A model generated the notes under the pieces. It saw nothing but the letters and a program-made list of their open reading frames with translations, did no database searches and was not told the origin of the DNA. Below, piece after piece: positions 40,855 to 49,871 of a stretch of 64,000 bases of DNA. This stretch comes from Anaerostipes hominis (ex Lee et al. 2021) (lineage in GTDB: Bacteria; Bacillota; Clostridia; Lachnospirales; Lachnospiraceae), in contig NZ_NQOG01000004.1 of assembly GCF_002270485.1 (NCBI RefSeq), forward strand, positions 1 to 64,000, written 5' to 3'. How positions within the stretch are numbered: position 1 is the stretch's first letter; each line of letters opens with the position of its first letter. Position numbers and translations under genes: made by a program.

Positions 40855-41832
40855 TCACTGGTATTTGCAATCTTTGTTCATGATCGTCTTCAAGCCTCGG
40901 ACAACACTCTCCTCCGGCTGTTCCCCGGGGCGGATATGAATGCCGATGGCATCTTCCATCCATTCCGGAATCTTCTGAAAGGAGGAACTTCCCCCTGACA
41001 GATAAATGCCCTCCACCATGATATCCGATGCCAGTTCCGGAGGAATCACCTCCAACATGGCTTTGGCCTCGATAATGATGTCGTTGACATAGCTTCTTAC
41101 CTTTTCTTCTGCCAGATCTCCCGGAACCTGGATCTTCTTTGGAAGCCCGCTGACAAGGTCTCTGCCTTTTACATAGGCAGGCTTCCCTTCTTCTTCCCTT
41201 CTGGAATACAGAAGCTTTAACCGCTCCGCGCTCTTCATCCCGATCTCAATATTGTGGTTTCTCTTTAGCTTTGAGATCATCCACTGGTCGATCTGGCTGC
41301 CTCCCTGCTTTACCAGACGGCTTCTCACGATGCCCCCGAGGGAGATCACGGAGATCTCGGTCGTGTCGGCTCCCATATTGATGACCATGTTGCCGCAGGG
41401 GGCCCCTACATCAATGCCCAGTCCCACGGCATCCGCCATCGGCTTTGGCCATAGTATGACCTCTTTTACCGACCGGAACGACTCAAGCATCAGATCATAG
41501 AATGCTCTGCGCTCCACGCCGGTGATGTCTGACGGCACAGCCATGTAAAATTCATATTTTTTTAACTTCCTCAGATAACGTCTGAGAATCTCCGCAAGAA
41601 GCCTGCGCATATTCGTATAATCGCCGATCACCCCGTGGACCATCGGCGTAATGATCTGTATCTGGTGTGGCTCTTTCTCATACATTGAAAACGCTTCGTT
41701 TCCTACTGCTGCTGTCTCCGAATCTTCTGTCAGGGCAATGACATTTTTAAGCCTTAGAATCTGGTCTTTTTCTTTCGAATAGATCCTAAGATTCTTAGAG
41801 CCCAGCTCGATTCCAATCAGTCCCTTCTTCAT
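40855..41832 (-). CDS. mreB: MreB/Mbl-family actin-like protein (divergent)
   Basis: A 325-residue actin-like ATPase at the mreB position. The phosphate 1 loop reads GIELGSKNLRIY instead of the usual DLGTANTLIY, and phosphate 2 reads NMGADTTEISVISLGG. The adenosine motif region VEGIYLSGGSSSFQKIPEWM (split: VEGIYLSGGSSSF, QKIPEWM) is near the end. Both nucleotide loops are changed relative to typical MreB but keep the key shape, so filament formation is expected yet not assured. The ATG at 41832 has GGAG five bases ahead; the GTG at 41838 is less likely. Confidence 0.85.
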   Translation of the reverse strand: MKKGLIGIELGSKNLRIYSKEKDQILRLKNVIALTEDSETAAVGNEAFSMYEKEPHQIQIITPMVHGVIGDYTNMRRLLAEILRRYLRKLKKYEFYMAVPSDITGVERRAFYDLMLESFRSVKEVILWPKPMADAVGLGIDVGAPCGNMVINMGADTTEISVISLGGIVRSRLVKQGGSQIDQWMISKLKRNHNIEIGMKSAERLKLLYSRREEEGKPAYVKGRDLVSGLPKKIQVPGDLAEEKVRSYVNDIIIEAKAMLEVIPPELASDIMVEGIYLSGGSSSFQKIPEWMEDAIGIHIRPGEQPEESVVRGLKTIMNKDCKYQ

Positions 41833-41862
41833 AAGCACTCCATTCCATACCGCCCCATCGGG

Positions 41863-42561
41863 CTAAAGTAATTGTTGTTCTTTAAAACTTACGTAAGAAC
41901 GGTCTCCGATGATGATATGGTCGGACAGATAAATGCCGAGCAGTTCTCCTGCTTCTTTTATCCGTTTCGTGACAGAGACATCCTGCCTGCTGGGAGTGGG
42001 GTCCCCGGAAGGGTGATTGTGCAGCAAAATTAAATAGACCGCTTCATACTTCAATGCTTCCAGGAATACTTCCCTGGGTGACGCCACTGTCTGATTGACC
42101 GTACCTACGGATACCTTCAGTTCTTTGATGACTTTATTCTTCCCATTAAAAAGAATTAAAATCATTTCTTCCCTGTTCAAGTGACGCATTTTTTCCATAT
42201 AATAATCCGCAATGGACTTTGGAGTATGAAAACTGATCTTCTTATGTACTTTCTGTGAGGACAGCCGCATGGAAAGTTCTGCAATGCAAAGGATCTGTAC
42301 TGCCTTCACCCTGCCGATGCCCCTGATCCTCATCAGTTCATTCATTGTAACATGACAGATGCCCAGCAGCCCCTCATAATATGGGTGCAGGCCTAAGATC
42401 TCCACAGCCAGGCCAGTGGCCCTTTTATCCTTCGTACCACTTCTTAAAACGGCGGCTAAAAGCTCCGCATCTGTCAGTGCCCCCGGTCCCAGCCGCTCGC
42501 ATTTTTCATAAGGGCGCTCAGACTCCGGAAGCTCTTTTATTGTGTAATGTCTCTTTTCCAT
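41863..42561 (-). CDS. radC: RadC-family JAMM-domain protein
   Basis: A 232-residue protein with N-terminal helix-hairpin-helix (about 65-90, LMRIRGIGRVKAVQIL) and a C-terminal JAMM/MPN+ metal-binding fold with HNHPSGDPTPSRQD, the intact metal site. Despite the name, a DNA repair role has been doubted; the activity is unknown. GAGGAAAGG precedes the start. It leads the mre operon, its usual place upstream of mreB in Firmicutes. Confidence 0.94.
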   Translation of the reverse strand: MEKRHYTIKELPESERPYEKCERLGPGALTDAELLAAVLRSGTKDKRATGLAVEILGLHPYYEGLLGICHVTMNELMRIRGIGRVKAVQILCIAELSMRLSSQKVHKKISFHTPKSIADYYMEKMRHLNREEMILILFNGKNKVIKELKVSVGTVNQTVASPREVFLEALKYEAVYLILLHNHPSGDPTPSRQDVSVTKRIKEAGELLGIYLSDHIIIGDRSYVSFKEQQLL

Positions 42562-42610
42562 AGATTCCTTTCCTCAAAGGAATACGTAAAAAAACATTTC
42601 TCATTAATAA

Positions 42611-42639
42611 ATCTTACCATAAGATCTTTTTCTTGTATA
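42611..42639 (-). promoter_or_regulatory. Possible promoter of the radC-mre-min operon
   Basis: Minus strand: TATACA (42634-42639), 17 bases, TAAGAT (42611-42616) with TGG ahead. The boxes match consensus at four of six positions each. Confidence 0.35.
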
Positions 42640-42706
42640 CCCAGGAACTATGACGGTTTCCTTAAATTTTTCTTATTCTCCCGACATAAAAATCCGGCAT
42701 CCGACA

Positions 42707-43990
42707 TCACAGCAGTACGAGCCCTTTTTCCGCCATCCGCTGAAGGGACATTGTAATCCCGTACTTGGCATGTGGATAGGTAAGCCCCCCCTGGAAATAG
42801 GCTGCATACGGAGGTTTCATCGGACCGTCTGCACTGAGTTCGATGGAGGAGCCTGAGACAAACGCTCCTGCCGCCATAATGACCTGACTGTCATAGCCCG
42901 GCATATCCCACGGCTCCGGCGTCACATAGCTGTCCACCGGCGAAGCCGCCTGGATTCCCTGGCAGAACGCTTTGAGTTTTTCAGGGTCGTTGAATTCTAC
43001 CGCCTGAATAATGTCGTGTCGGCTCTCCTTTCCGTCAGGGACCACTTTAAATCCGAGGCTTTCATACAGGTTAGCCGCAAATACAGCCCCTTTCAGGGCG
43101 CTGTTTACCACTGTGGGCGCGAGAAACAGTCCCTGCAGGAACTGGCGGTTGACTCCTAAAGATGCACCCACTTCTTTGCCAAGGCCGGGTGTAGTAAGTC
43201 TGTATGCACACTGCTCGATCAATTCCTTCTTTCCACAGATATAACCCCCGATGGGTGCCAGCCCTCCACCTGGATTTTTAATGAGCGAGCCTACGACTAA
43301 GTCTGCTCCTGCCTGGGACGGCTCCGTCTCCTCGACAAACTCTCCATAGCAGTTGTCCACCATGACGATGACTGACGGCTTTATATCCTTTACGAATGAG
43401 ATCAGCTCCCCGATTCTCTCAACAGAAAGTGTCGGCCGTGTGGCATAGCCTTTCGACCGCTGGATCGTGACCAGCTTTGTCCTATCGTTTATGGCTTGTT
43501 TTATGGCTTCATAGTCAAAAGAACCGTCCGGCTTCAGATCCGCCTGGGCATAGGTGATCCCATATTCAGCCAGAGAGCCTTTGGATGGCCGGATACCGAT
43601 CACTTCTTCCAATGTGTCATAAGGCTTTCCGACCGGAGACATGACTTCATCGCCCGGTCTTAAATTAGCATTTAACGAAAGGCCCAGGGCATGGGTACCG
43701 CAGGTGATCTGCGGGCGCACCAGGGCATCTTCTGTCTGGAAAATATCCGCATAGACTCCCTCAATTGCCTCTCTTCCGATATCATCATATCCGTATCCCG
43801 TGGTCTCTCCGAGATGTGCCTCTGAAATACGGTTCTTCTTCATAGCTTTCAGCACTTTCAGCTGATTAAATTCTGCCACTGCATCAAATTCTGCAAATCT
43901 TTCGGAAAGCGATGACTCGATGTTCTTTGCATAGTCATATACCTCTCCGGACACACCCAATTCTTTATAATATTCTTTTAACTGATCCAT
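42707..43990 (-). CDS. Methionine gamma-lyase-like PLP enzyme (PF06838, aluminium-resistance protein family)
   Basis: A 427-residue fold-type I PLP enzyme. The PLP lysine is in TIQRSKGYATRPTLS, with VMVDNCYGEFVE supplying the PLP-binding aspartate and ETTGYGYDDIGREAIE near the N-terminus. Older databases call the family aluminium resistance protein; the reaction is not established and the methionine gamma-lyase label is by fold. The frame is open to 44047 but overlaps miaA; AAAGG lies eight bases before the ATG at 43990, which leaves a 26-base overlap. It is the last gene of the miaB-mutS-mutL-cdd-miaA run. Confidence 0.88.
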   Translation of the reverse strand: MDQLKEYYKELGVSGEVYDYAKNIESSLSERFAEFDAVAEFNQLKVLKAMKKNRISEAHLGETTGYGYDDIGREAIEGVYADIFQTEDALVRPQITCGTHALGLSLNANLRPGDEVMSPVGKPYDTLEEVIGIRPSKGSLAEYGITYAQADLKPDGSFDYEAIKQAINDRTKLVTIQRSKGYATRPTLSVERIGELISFVKDIKPSVIVMVDNCYGEFVEETEPSQAGADLVVGSLIKNPGGGLAPIGGYICGKKELIEQCAYRLTTPGLGKEVGASLGVNRQFLQGLFLAPTVVNSALKGAVFAANLYESLGFKVVPDGKESRHDIIQAVEFNDPEKLKAFCQGIQAASPVDSYVTPEPWDMPGYDSQVIMAAGAFVSGSSIELSADGPMKPPYAAYFQGGLTYPHAKYGITMSLQRMAEKGLVLL

Positions 43991-44927
43991 CCCATATGCC
44001 TTTCTCTCTGATCTTTTCCAGCATAAATGCCAGAATCTCGTCTTCAATTCGGTAATTCTGCCTGTTAATCATGGTGACTTCTTTTTCCCGCCGAAACCAT
44101 GTGAGCTGCCGCTTTGCAAAGTGCCTCGTATCTTTTTTGATGCGCTCTGCCGTCTCTGAAAGATCCTGTTTTCCTTTCAGATAGTCAAAAACTTCTTTAT
44201 AACCAATCCCCTGCATGGATACCATGTCTTTTGTATACCCTTCACCGGCAAGCTGCCTGACCTCATCGATCAGCCCTGCTTCTATCATCCGGTCAACTCT
44301 GTGGTTAATTCTCTCATACAGAATCTCCCGCTCATGAGTCAGGACAAAATAGACAAAATTATAACGGGATTCCTTGGTTCTCTCCTGTTCATTGTGCATG
44401 GAAATCTTGGTTCCCGTCTTTTCATAAAACTCCAATGCCCGGATCACCCTTTTTGTATTATTTTCATGGATAGCCTGTGCAGATTCCGGGTCAACTTCTT
44501 CCAGTATCCGGTGGAGATATCCATTTCCTTTTTCCTCTGCCAGCTTCTTTAGTCTGTCTCTGTATCCCCGGTCTGCATCTTCCCTGGAAAAGTCTATATC
44601 GTATAAGAGAGCCTGAATATAAAAACCGGTTCCTCCGACTACAATCGGAATCCTGCCCTTTTCATAAATCTTCTCTGCCGCTCGCTTCGCCATCTGCTGG
44701 AACCGGACTACATGAAACTCCTCATCCGGTTCCAATTCATCCACCAGATAATGAGGGATTCCATCCATCTCCTCCGGCATGATCTTTGCCGTCCCGATGT
44801 TCATTTTTTTATAGACCTGCATAGAATCGGCAGAAATGATCTCTCCTCCGACTGCTTTTGCAAGTCTTATAGACAGCTCCGTCTTCCCCGCCGCCGTAGG
44901 CCCGGTCAGTATGATCATCGGCTTCAT
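43965..44927 (-). CDS. miaA: tRNA dimethylallyltransferase
   Basis: A 320-residue enzyme that adds a dimethylallyl group to N6 of A37 in tRNAs reading U-initial codons. It has Walker A GPTAAGKTELSIRLA, the tRNA-interacting SADSMQVYKKMNIGTAK, and GGTGFYIQALLYDI. Its product is the substrate for MiaB, encoded at 49864-51276 in the same run. It overlaps cdd by four bases (ATGA). The C-terminal ending KGIWDGSVKRIL is translated through the start region of the next gene. Confidence 0.97.
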   Translation of the reverse strand: MKPMIILTGPTAAGKTELSIRLAKAVGGEIISADSMQVYKKMNIGTAKIMPEEMDGIPHYLVDELEPDEEFHVVRFQQMAKRAAEKIYEKGRIPIVVGGTGFYIQALLYDIDFSREDADRGYRDRLKKLAEEKGNGYLHRILEEVDPESAQAIHENNTKRVIRALEFYEKTGTKISMHNEQERTKESRYNFVYFVLTHEREILYERINHRVDRMIEAGLIDEVRQLAGEGYTKDMVSMQGIGYKEVFDYLKGKQDLSETAERIKKDTRHFAKRQLTWFRREKEVTMINRQNYRIEDEILAFMLEKIREKGIWDGSVKRIL

Positions 44928-45304
44928 AAGCTGTCAAATCCTTTCGGCAGCAGTTCTTTTAACGAAAAATCCTGCCAGCTTTCTCTATCCTGGCAGATCA
45001 CCCGCATATCTTTAGAAAACTCATTCATCACCTGCAGGCAAATACCGCACGGATAAACACACCCGTCTCCCTCTGCCGCGATGGCAATGGCATCAAACTC
45101 CCTGTATCCCGCCGCCACGGCAGTGCTAACGGCATTGCGCTCCGCACAGATCGCCGCGCCGTAAGAAGCATTCTCCACATTACACCCGGTAAATACGGTC
45201 CCGTCCTTACACAACAGAGCCGCACCCACAGAAAAACCGGAATAAGGCGCATAGGCATGCCCCCTGGCCTGCTTCGCCAACTCCAACAACTCTCTATCGT
45301 TCAT
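44924..45304 (-). CDS. cdd: Cytidine deaminase
   Basis: A 126-residue zinc enzyme of pyrimidine salvage that turns cytidine and deoxycytidine into uridine forms. The zinc ligands lie in NASYGAAICAERNAV (CAE with the proton-shuttling glutamate) and PCGICLQVMNE (PCxxC). The size is that of the small tetrameric bacterial type. AAAGGATGG lies ahead of the ATG. An 83-base gap with a striking inverted repeat separates it from mutL, so it may be expressed at a different level. Confidence 0.96.
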   Translation of the reverse strand: MNDRELLELAKQARGHAYAPYSGFSVGAALLCKDGTVFTGCNVENASYGAAICAERNAVSTAVAAGYREFDAIAIAAEGDGCVYPCGICLQVMNEFSKDMRVICQDRESWQDFSLKELLPKGFDSL

Positions 45305-45326
45305 AATCCCATCCTTTTTCTATAAC

Positions 45327-45388
45327 AGTTTTTTACCATTATTGGAGGAGCGCATTTCAAAACGCGACAGAAATAATGGTAAAAAACT
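45327..45388. repeat. Perfect 17-bp inverted repeat between mutL and cdd
   Basis: The arm AGTTTTTTACCATTATT at 45327-45343 is exactly repeated in reverse complement at 45372-45388, with a 28-base loop containing a further GCG/CGC pair. The right arm begins on the last bases of the mutL stop codon. It has no proper U tract in the leftward direction of transcription, so it is a poor terminator; a small palindromic element or mRNA-stabilising hairpin is possible. Confidence 0.75.
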
Positions 45389-47250
45389 CACACGATACGC
45401 TTAAATTTCTTCTCTAGCTCATACTTGCTCATCTTGATCATCGTAGGCCGTCCGTGGGGACATGTATACGGATTTTCACATTCCATCAGGAGTTCCAGAA
45501 GATGTTTTATTTCGGGAAACGACATTCTCTGGTTTCCTTTCGCCGACATTTTGCATGCCATGGAAGCGATCTTATCCGTAATCATCTCCGGATCTTTTTT
45601 CACCCCATCCGCGGTGAGAGAGTCTAAAAGCTCCATAAACAGTTCTTTCTCTTTCAGGCCGTATAAGTTTGCAGGCACCTGCCGGATGCAGAACTCATTG
45701 CCTCCAAACGCCTCAATCGTAAACCCAAGTTCCTGAAAGATGTCTTTTGTCTCATCGAGCACTTTTGCCTCCGCCATAGACAGCGTCACCACGTAAGGCG
45801 GCTCCACTCCCTGGCTGTAAATCTTTTTTTCCCTGAAGCTCTCCATAAGCTTTTCATAATTCACTTTCTCATGCGCCGCATGCTGGTCCATGATAAACAG
45901 CTGGTCTTCGTACTCGATCAGCCAGTAAGTCTTAAAGAGCTGTCCGATCACTTTCCGGTCCGGCTTTGCCTCCTCATCCAGAAGAGAGGTTTCATTGAGT
46001 GTCATCTGCTGTATATCTTCTTTCCCGGCATCTTTATGATAATTGACTCCTGCAAAGACAGACTTCTTTGCCTCCGGTTTCGTAGTATTTTTTTTCAGTG
46101 TCCCCTGCGGTTCGGCCGGAGTTTCGGGAGCAGTATATTTTGCTGCCTTATCCCCGTGATGTTCTTCCCTTCTCACCTGTTCAAAAGGCTCAGGCATTTT
46201 CCCCGGAAGTACAGGCTTTGCTTCCTTCTTCTGCTTCCCGAGTTCCGCTTTCGGTATCATTTCTCTGTGAGACAGCGTCTCCTTAATGCCTGACACTAAA
46301 AGCTCATACAGTTCTTTTTCGTTGCGGAAACGGATCTCCATCTTTGTCGGATGTACATTGACGTCCAGAAGTTCCGGCTCCACTTTTATGTTCAGACATA
46401 CAAAAGGATACTTATGGGCCATGGTAAACGTTTTATACCCATCCTCAATGGCCTTGTAGATGATCTTGCTCTTAATATACCTGCCGTTTATAAAATAACT
46501 TTCATAATTCCGGTTCCCGCGGGAGATAAATGGTTTTCCCACATATCCGTCCACACTGACCGTTGGCCCCTTTAACGAAATCGGCAGGAGAGCTCCCGCT
46601 ACGTCTCTGCCGTATAAATGGTAGATGATATCTTTTACGTTTCCATTTCCCGACGTATACATCTTATTCTTGCTGTTATGGATAAATTTAAACGCGATGT
46701 CCGGATGGCTCAATGCCATGTGCACCATGATCTGTTCCACATATCCCGCCTCGGTCACCGGACTTTTCAGGAATTTCCGTCTGACCGGCGTATTGTAAAA
46801 CAGATTGCGCACGAGAAATGTCGTGCCGTCCGGAGCGCCTATCTCCTCAAAGCCCTGTTCCTCTCCGCCAAAGATCTTATAAGAAACCCCGGAAAAAGCC
46901 CCTGCGGTTTTGGTGATAACTTCCACCTGTCCAACCGCGCTGATGCTTGAGAGTGCTTCTCCCCGAAATCCCAGAGACGAAACGGATACCAGGTCCTCCA
47001 CGGAGCGTATCTTGCTCGTCGCGTGACGCAGAAACGCGGTCCTCACTTCCTCTTTCGGAATGCCGCACCCGTTGTCCGTCACCCTCATAAGAGTCATGCC
47101 GCCGTCTCTGATCTCCACGGTCACCGCCGTCGCTTTGGCATCAATCGCATTTTCCACCAGCTCCTTGACCACGGAGGCCGGCCTCTCGATCACTTCCCCG
47201 GCGGCGATATTATCGATTGTCTTCTGATCCAATAACTGAATTTCTGCCAT
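45388..47250 (-). CDS. mutL: DNA mismatch repair protein MutL
   Basis: A 620-residue GHKL ATPase and nicking endonuclease. The N-terminal part has LVENAIDAKA, VTDNGCGIPKE and the LGFRGEALSSISAVG lid. A proline- and lysine-rich linker spans about 335-430. The C-terminal domain keeps the endonuclease motif DQHAAHEKVNYEKL (DQHAx2Ex4E) and the zinc-linked GRPTMIKMS, as expected where no MutH exists. The start has GAGGAATAG two bases after the mutS stop codon, so MutS and MutL are made together. Confidence 0.97.
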   Translation of the reverse strand: MAEIQLLDQKTIDNIAAGEVIERPASVVKELVENAIDAKATAVTVEIRDGGMTLMRVTDNGCGIPKEEVRTAFLRHATSKIRSVEDLVSVSSLGFRGEALSSISAVGQVEVITKTAGAFSGVSYKIFGGEEQGFEEIGAPDGTTFLVRNLFYNTPVRRKFLKSPVTEAGYVEQIMVHMALSHPDIAFKFIHNSKNKMYTSGNGNVKDIIYHLYGRDVAGALLPISLKGPTVSVDGYVGKPFISRGNRNYESYFINGRYIKSKIIYKAIEDGYKTFTMAHKYPFVCLNIKVEPELLDVNVHPTKMEIRFRNEKELYELLVSGIKETLSHREMIPKAELGKQKKEAKPVLPGKMPEPFEQVRREEHHGDKAAKYTAPETPAEPQGTLKKNTTKPEAKKSVFAGVNYHKDAGKEDIQQMTLNETSLLDEEAKPDRKVIGQLFKTYWLIEYEDQLFIMDQHAAHEKVNYEKLMESFREKKIYSQGVEPPYVVTLSMAEAKVLDETKDIFQELGFTIEAFGGNEFCIRQVPANLYGLKEKELFMELLDSLTADGVKKDPEMITDKIASMACKMSAKGNQRMSFPEIKHLLELLMECENPYTCPHGRPTMIKMSKYELEKKFKRIV

Positions 47251-47252
47251 AA

Positions 47253-49871
47253 CTATTCCTCTTCTCTAAGCCTGTTCTGCAGAATATATAAATAGTTCAG
47301 TGCTTCCAGCGGTGTCATGGAAGACAGGTCCTTTTTCCGGATCTCCGCCATAAACGGGTGCTCCATCGTAGGCTCACCGTCATTTGCAAACAGAGAAAGC
47401 TGCTGGGGCTCATTGCTCACCTGGATTTTCTGTGCCCTGGAAACAATATCACTGTCGCTCAGCTCTGACACAATCTCCTTTGACCTCTGAATAACCATAT
47501 CCGGCACTCCTGCAAGCTTGGCAACCTGAATGCCGTAGCTTTTATCCGCTCCGCCTTTCACAATCTTCCTTAAAAATACAATGTTGTCACCCTGTTCTTT
47601 CACCGCGATACAGTAGTTATTGACGCTGCCGATCTTGCCCTCCAGCTCCGTAAGTTCATGGTAATGGGTAGCAAACAGAGTCTTGGCACCTAAAAGCTTT
47701 GGATTGCTTATGTACTCCACCACAGCCCATGCAATGCTCAGACCGTCATAAGTGCTGGTGCCCCGGCCGATCTCATCCAAAATCAGCAGGCTGTCCTTTG
47801 TGGCGTTCCTTAAAATATTCGCCACCTCGCTCATCTCCACCATAAAGGTACTCTGTCCGCTGGCAAGGTCGTCAGAGGCGCCCACCCGGGTAAAAATCCT
47901 GTCCACAATGCCGATGTTGGCTTTTTGGGCCGGCACAAAGGAACCTATCTGGGCCATGAGAACGATCAGGGCCGACTGTCTCATGTAAGTTGATTTACCT
48001 GCCATATTCGGCCCGGTGATGATGGAAACCCGGTGCCGTTTGCTGTCCAGATACGTGTCGTTGGAAATGAACATATCGTTGGACATCATCTGCTCTACCA
48101 CAGGATGCCGCCCCTCCTTGATATCAATCAGCCCTTTTGTGTTCAGTTTCGGCCTCACATAACCGTTCTGCTCTGCCACACAGGCCAGAGAGCAGAGTAC
48201 GTCCAGATATGCGATGACTCCGGCGGTTTTCTTGATCCGCTCCATTTCTCCTGCCAGGGTTTCCCTGATGGACGCAAAGGTCTCATATTCCAGTGCACAC
48301 AGTCTGTCCTCAGCCCCGAGAATCGTGTCTGCCAGCTTATTCAGTTCCTCCGTTGTATATCTCTCGGAGTTGGTAAGCGTCTGTTTCCTTATATAATGTT
48401 CCGGCACTTTGTCCTTGTAGGAATTCGTCACATCCAGATAATATCCGAACACCTTGTTGAATTTCACCTTCAGGGTTTTGATTCCGGTGGCGCGCCTCTC
48501 CCGCTCTTCCAGCTGCATCAGCCACTGTTTGCCGTCCGTCTTGGCACGCTTTAACTGATCGATCTGCTCTGAAAAACCATCCTTGATCATACCGCCTTCT
48601 TTGACTGCAATCGGAGGCTCCTCCAGTATAGCGTCCTCTAGAAGGCCTGCCACATCGTCCAGCGTATCCAGGTCTTCTCTGAGGCCGGACAGCAGGCTGT
48701 CACCGCATTCTTCAAGGATCGTCCTGATAGGCGGAAGCCACTGGAGAGACACTTTCAGGGCGATCATGTCTCTTGGGTTTATTGTTTGATAGCTGACCTT
48801 TGTCATCAGACGCTCCAGATCATAGACCGGATTCAGGTATTCCCTGATCTCCTCACGGGCAATGGCCTGTTTTGTCAATGTCGTCAGCGCATCATACCTC
48901 TCCTCGATCTTTGCGCGGTCGATCAGAGGCTGTTCGATCATACTCCGCAAAAGTCTTGCCCCCATGGCCGTTTTCGTCTTATCCAGTACGCCCAGAAGGG
49001 AACCTTTCTTCTTTTTGTCCCTCAGCGTCTCGCATAGTTCCAGATTCCTCCGGCTGGAGCTGTCGATAATCATATATTCACTCGTCTCATACGGAGAGAC
49101 GGACATCAGATGATTTAACGCATTTTTCTGAGTTTCATGCAGATATAAAAGAAGCGCTCCTGTGGCAATCTTCCCCATAGGATGGTCTGAAAGGCCCAGG
49201 CCGTTTAAATTTCCCACATGGAACTGGGATTTGATGGCGGCCTCCCCCTGCTCTTCGTCAAAATAATAATGGTCAATATTGGAAACAGAGACGCCCAGCT
49301 TATCTTTTATAAATTCTATGTCCGCACCGCTGATCATAAATGCATCATTGCATATAATCTCGGCAGGGGCAAACTTAAAGATTTCATCCACAACTTTGTG
49401 GAGTTCATCCATGGATGTGGTACGGAAATCTCCCGTCGTCACATCCACCACGGACAGTCCGAAACTATCGTCGCTGCAGAAGATACACATGAGATAATTG
49501 TTCTTCTCGTCTTCTAAACTCTGCTGAGAAATATTTGTTCCCGGAGTCACGATCCTGATGACTTCCCTCTTTACGATCCCTTTGGTCTGTTTCGGGTCCT
49601 CCACCTGCTCGCATATCGCAACTCTATATCCCTTCTCCACCAGTTTATTGAGATAGGAATCCACCGCATGGAACGGGACTCCGCACATAGGGGCCCGTTC
49701 TTCCATACCGCAGTTTTTTCCTGTAAGTGTTATCTCCAGTTCCCTGGAAGCCGTCAGTGCATCGTCAAAGAACATCTCATAGAAATCTCCCAGCCTGTAA
49801 AACAGGATACAGTCCTTATTCTGTTCTTTGATCGCCATATATTGTTCCATCATTGGAGTTAATTTAGCCAT
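47253..49871 (-). CDS. mutS: DNA mismatch recognition ATPase MutS
   Basis: An 872-residue mismatch sensor. The N-terminal domain carries FYRLGDFYEMFFDDA, matching the Phe-x-Glu mismatch-probing motif. Connector, lever and clamp follow, and the C-terminal ABC ATPase has GPNMAGKSTYMRQ, then STFMVEMSEVANIL and LDEIGRGTSTYDGLSIAW (split: LDEIGRGTSTYDG, LSIAW). Length is standard for MutS1. It overlaps miaB by eight bases, with ACAGGTAA ahead of the start codon. Confidence 0.98.
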   Translation of the reverse strand: MAKLTPMMEQYMAIKEQNKDCILFYRLGDFYEMFFDDALTASRELEITLTGKNCGMEERAPMCGVPFHAVDSYLNKLVEKGYRVAICEQVEDPKQTKGIVKREVIRIVTPGTNISQQSLEDEKNNYLMCIFCSDDSFGLSVVDVTTGDFRTTSMDELHKVVDEIFKFAPAEIICNDAFMISGADIEFIKDKLGVSVSNIDHYYFDEEQGEAAIKSQFHVGNLNGLGLSDHPMGKIATGALLLYLHETQKNALNHLMSVSPYETSEYMIIDSSSRRNLELCETLRDKKKKGSLLGVLDKTKTAMGARLLRSMIEQPLIDRAKIEERYDALTTLTKQAIAREEIREYLNPVYDLERLMTKVSYQTINPRDMIALKVSLQWLPPIRTILEECGDSLLSGLREDLDTLDDVAGLLEDAILEEPPIAVKEGGMIKDGFSEQIDQLKRAKTDGKQWLMQLEERERRATGIKTLKVKFNKVFGYYLDVTNSYKDKVPEHYIRKQTLTNSERYTTEELNKLADTILGAEDRLCALEYETFASIRETLAGEMERIKKTAGVIAYLDVLCSLACVAEQNGYVRPKLNTKGLIDIKEGRHPVVEQMMSNDMFISNDTYLDSKRHRVSIITGPNMAGKSTYMRQSALIVLMAQIGSFVPAQKANIGIVDRIFTRVGASDDLASGQSTFMVEMSEVANILRNATKDSLLILDEIGRGTSTYDGLSIAWAVVEYISNPKLLGAKTLFATHYHELTELEGKIGSVNNYCIAVKEQGDNIVFLRKIVKGGADKSYGIQVAKLAGVPDMVIQRSKEIVSELSDSDIVSRAQKIQVSNEPQQLSLFANDGEPTMEHPFMAEIRKKDLSSMTPLEALNYLYILQNRLREEE

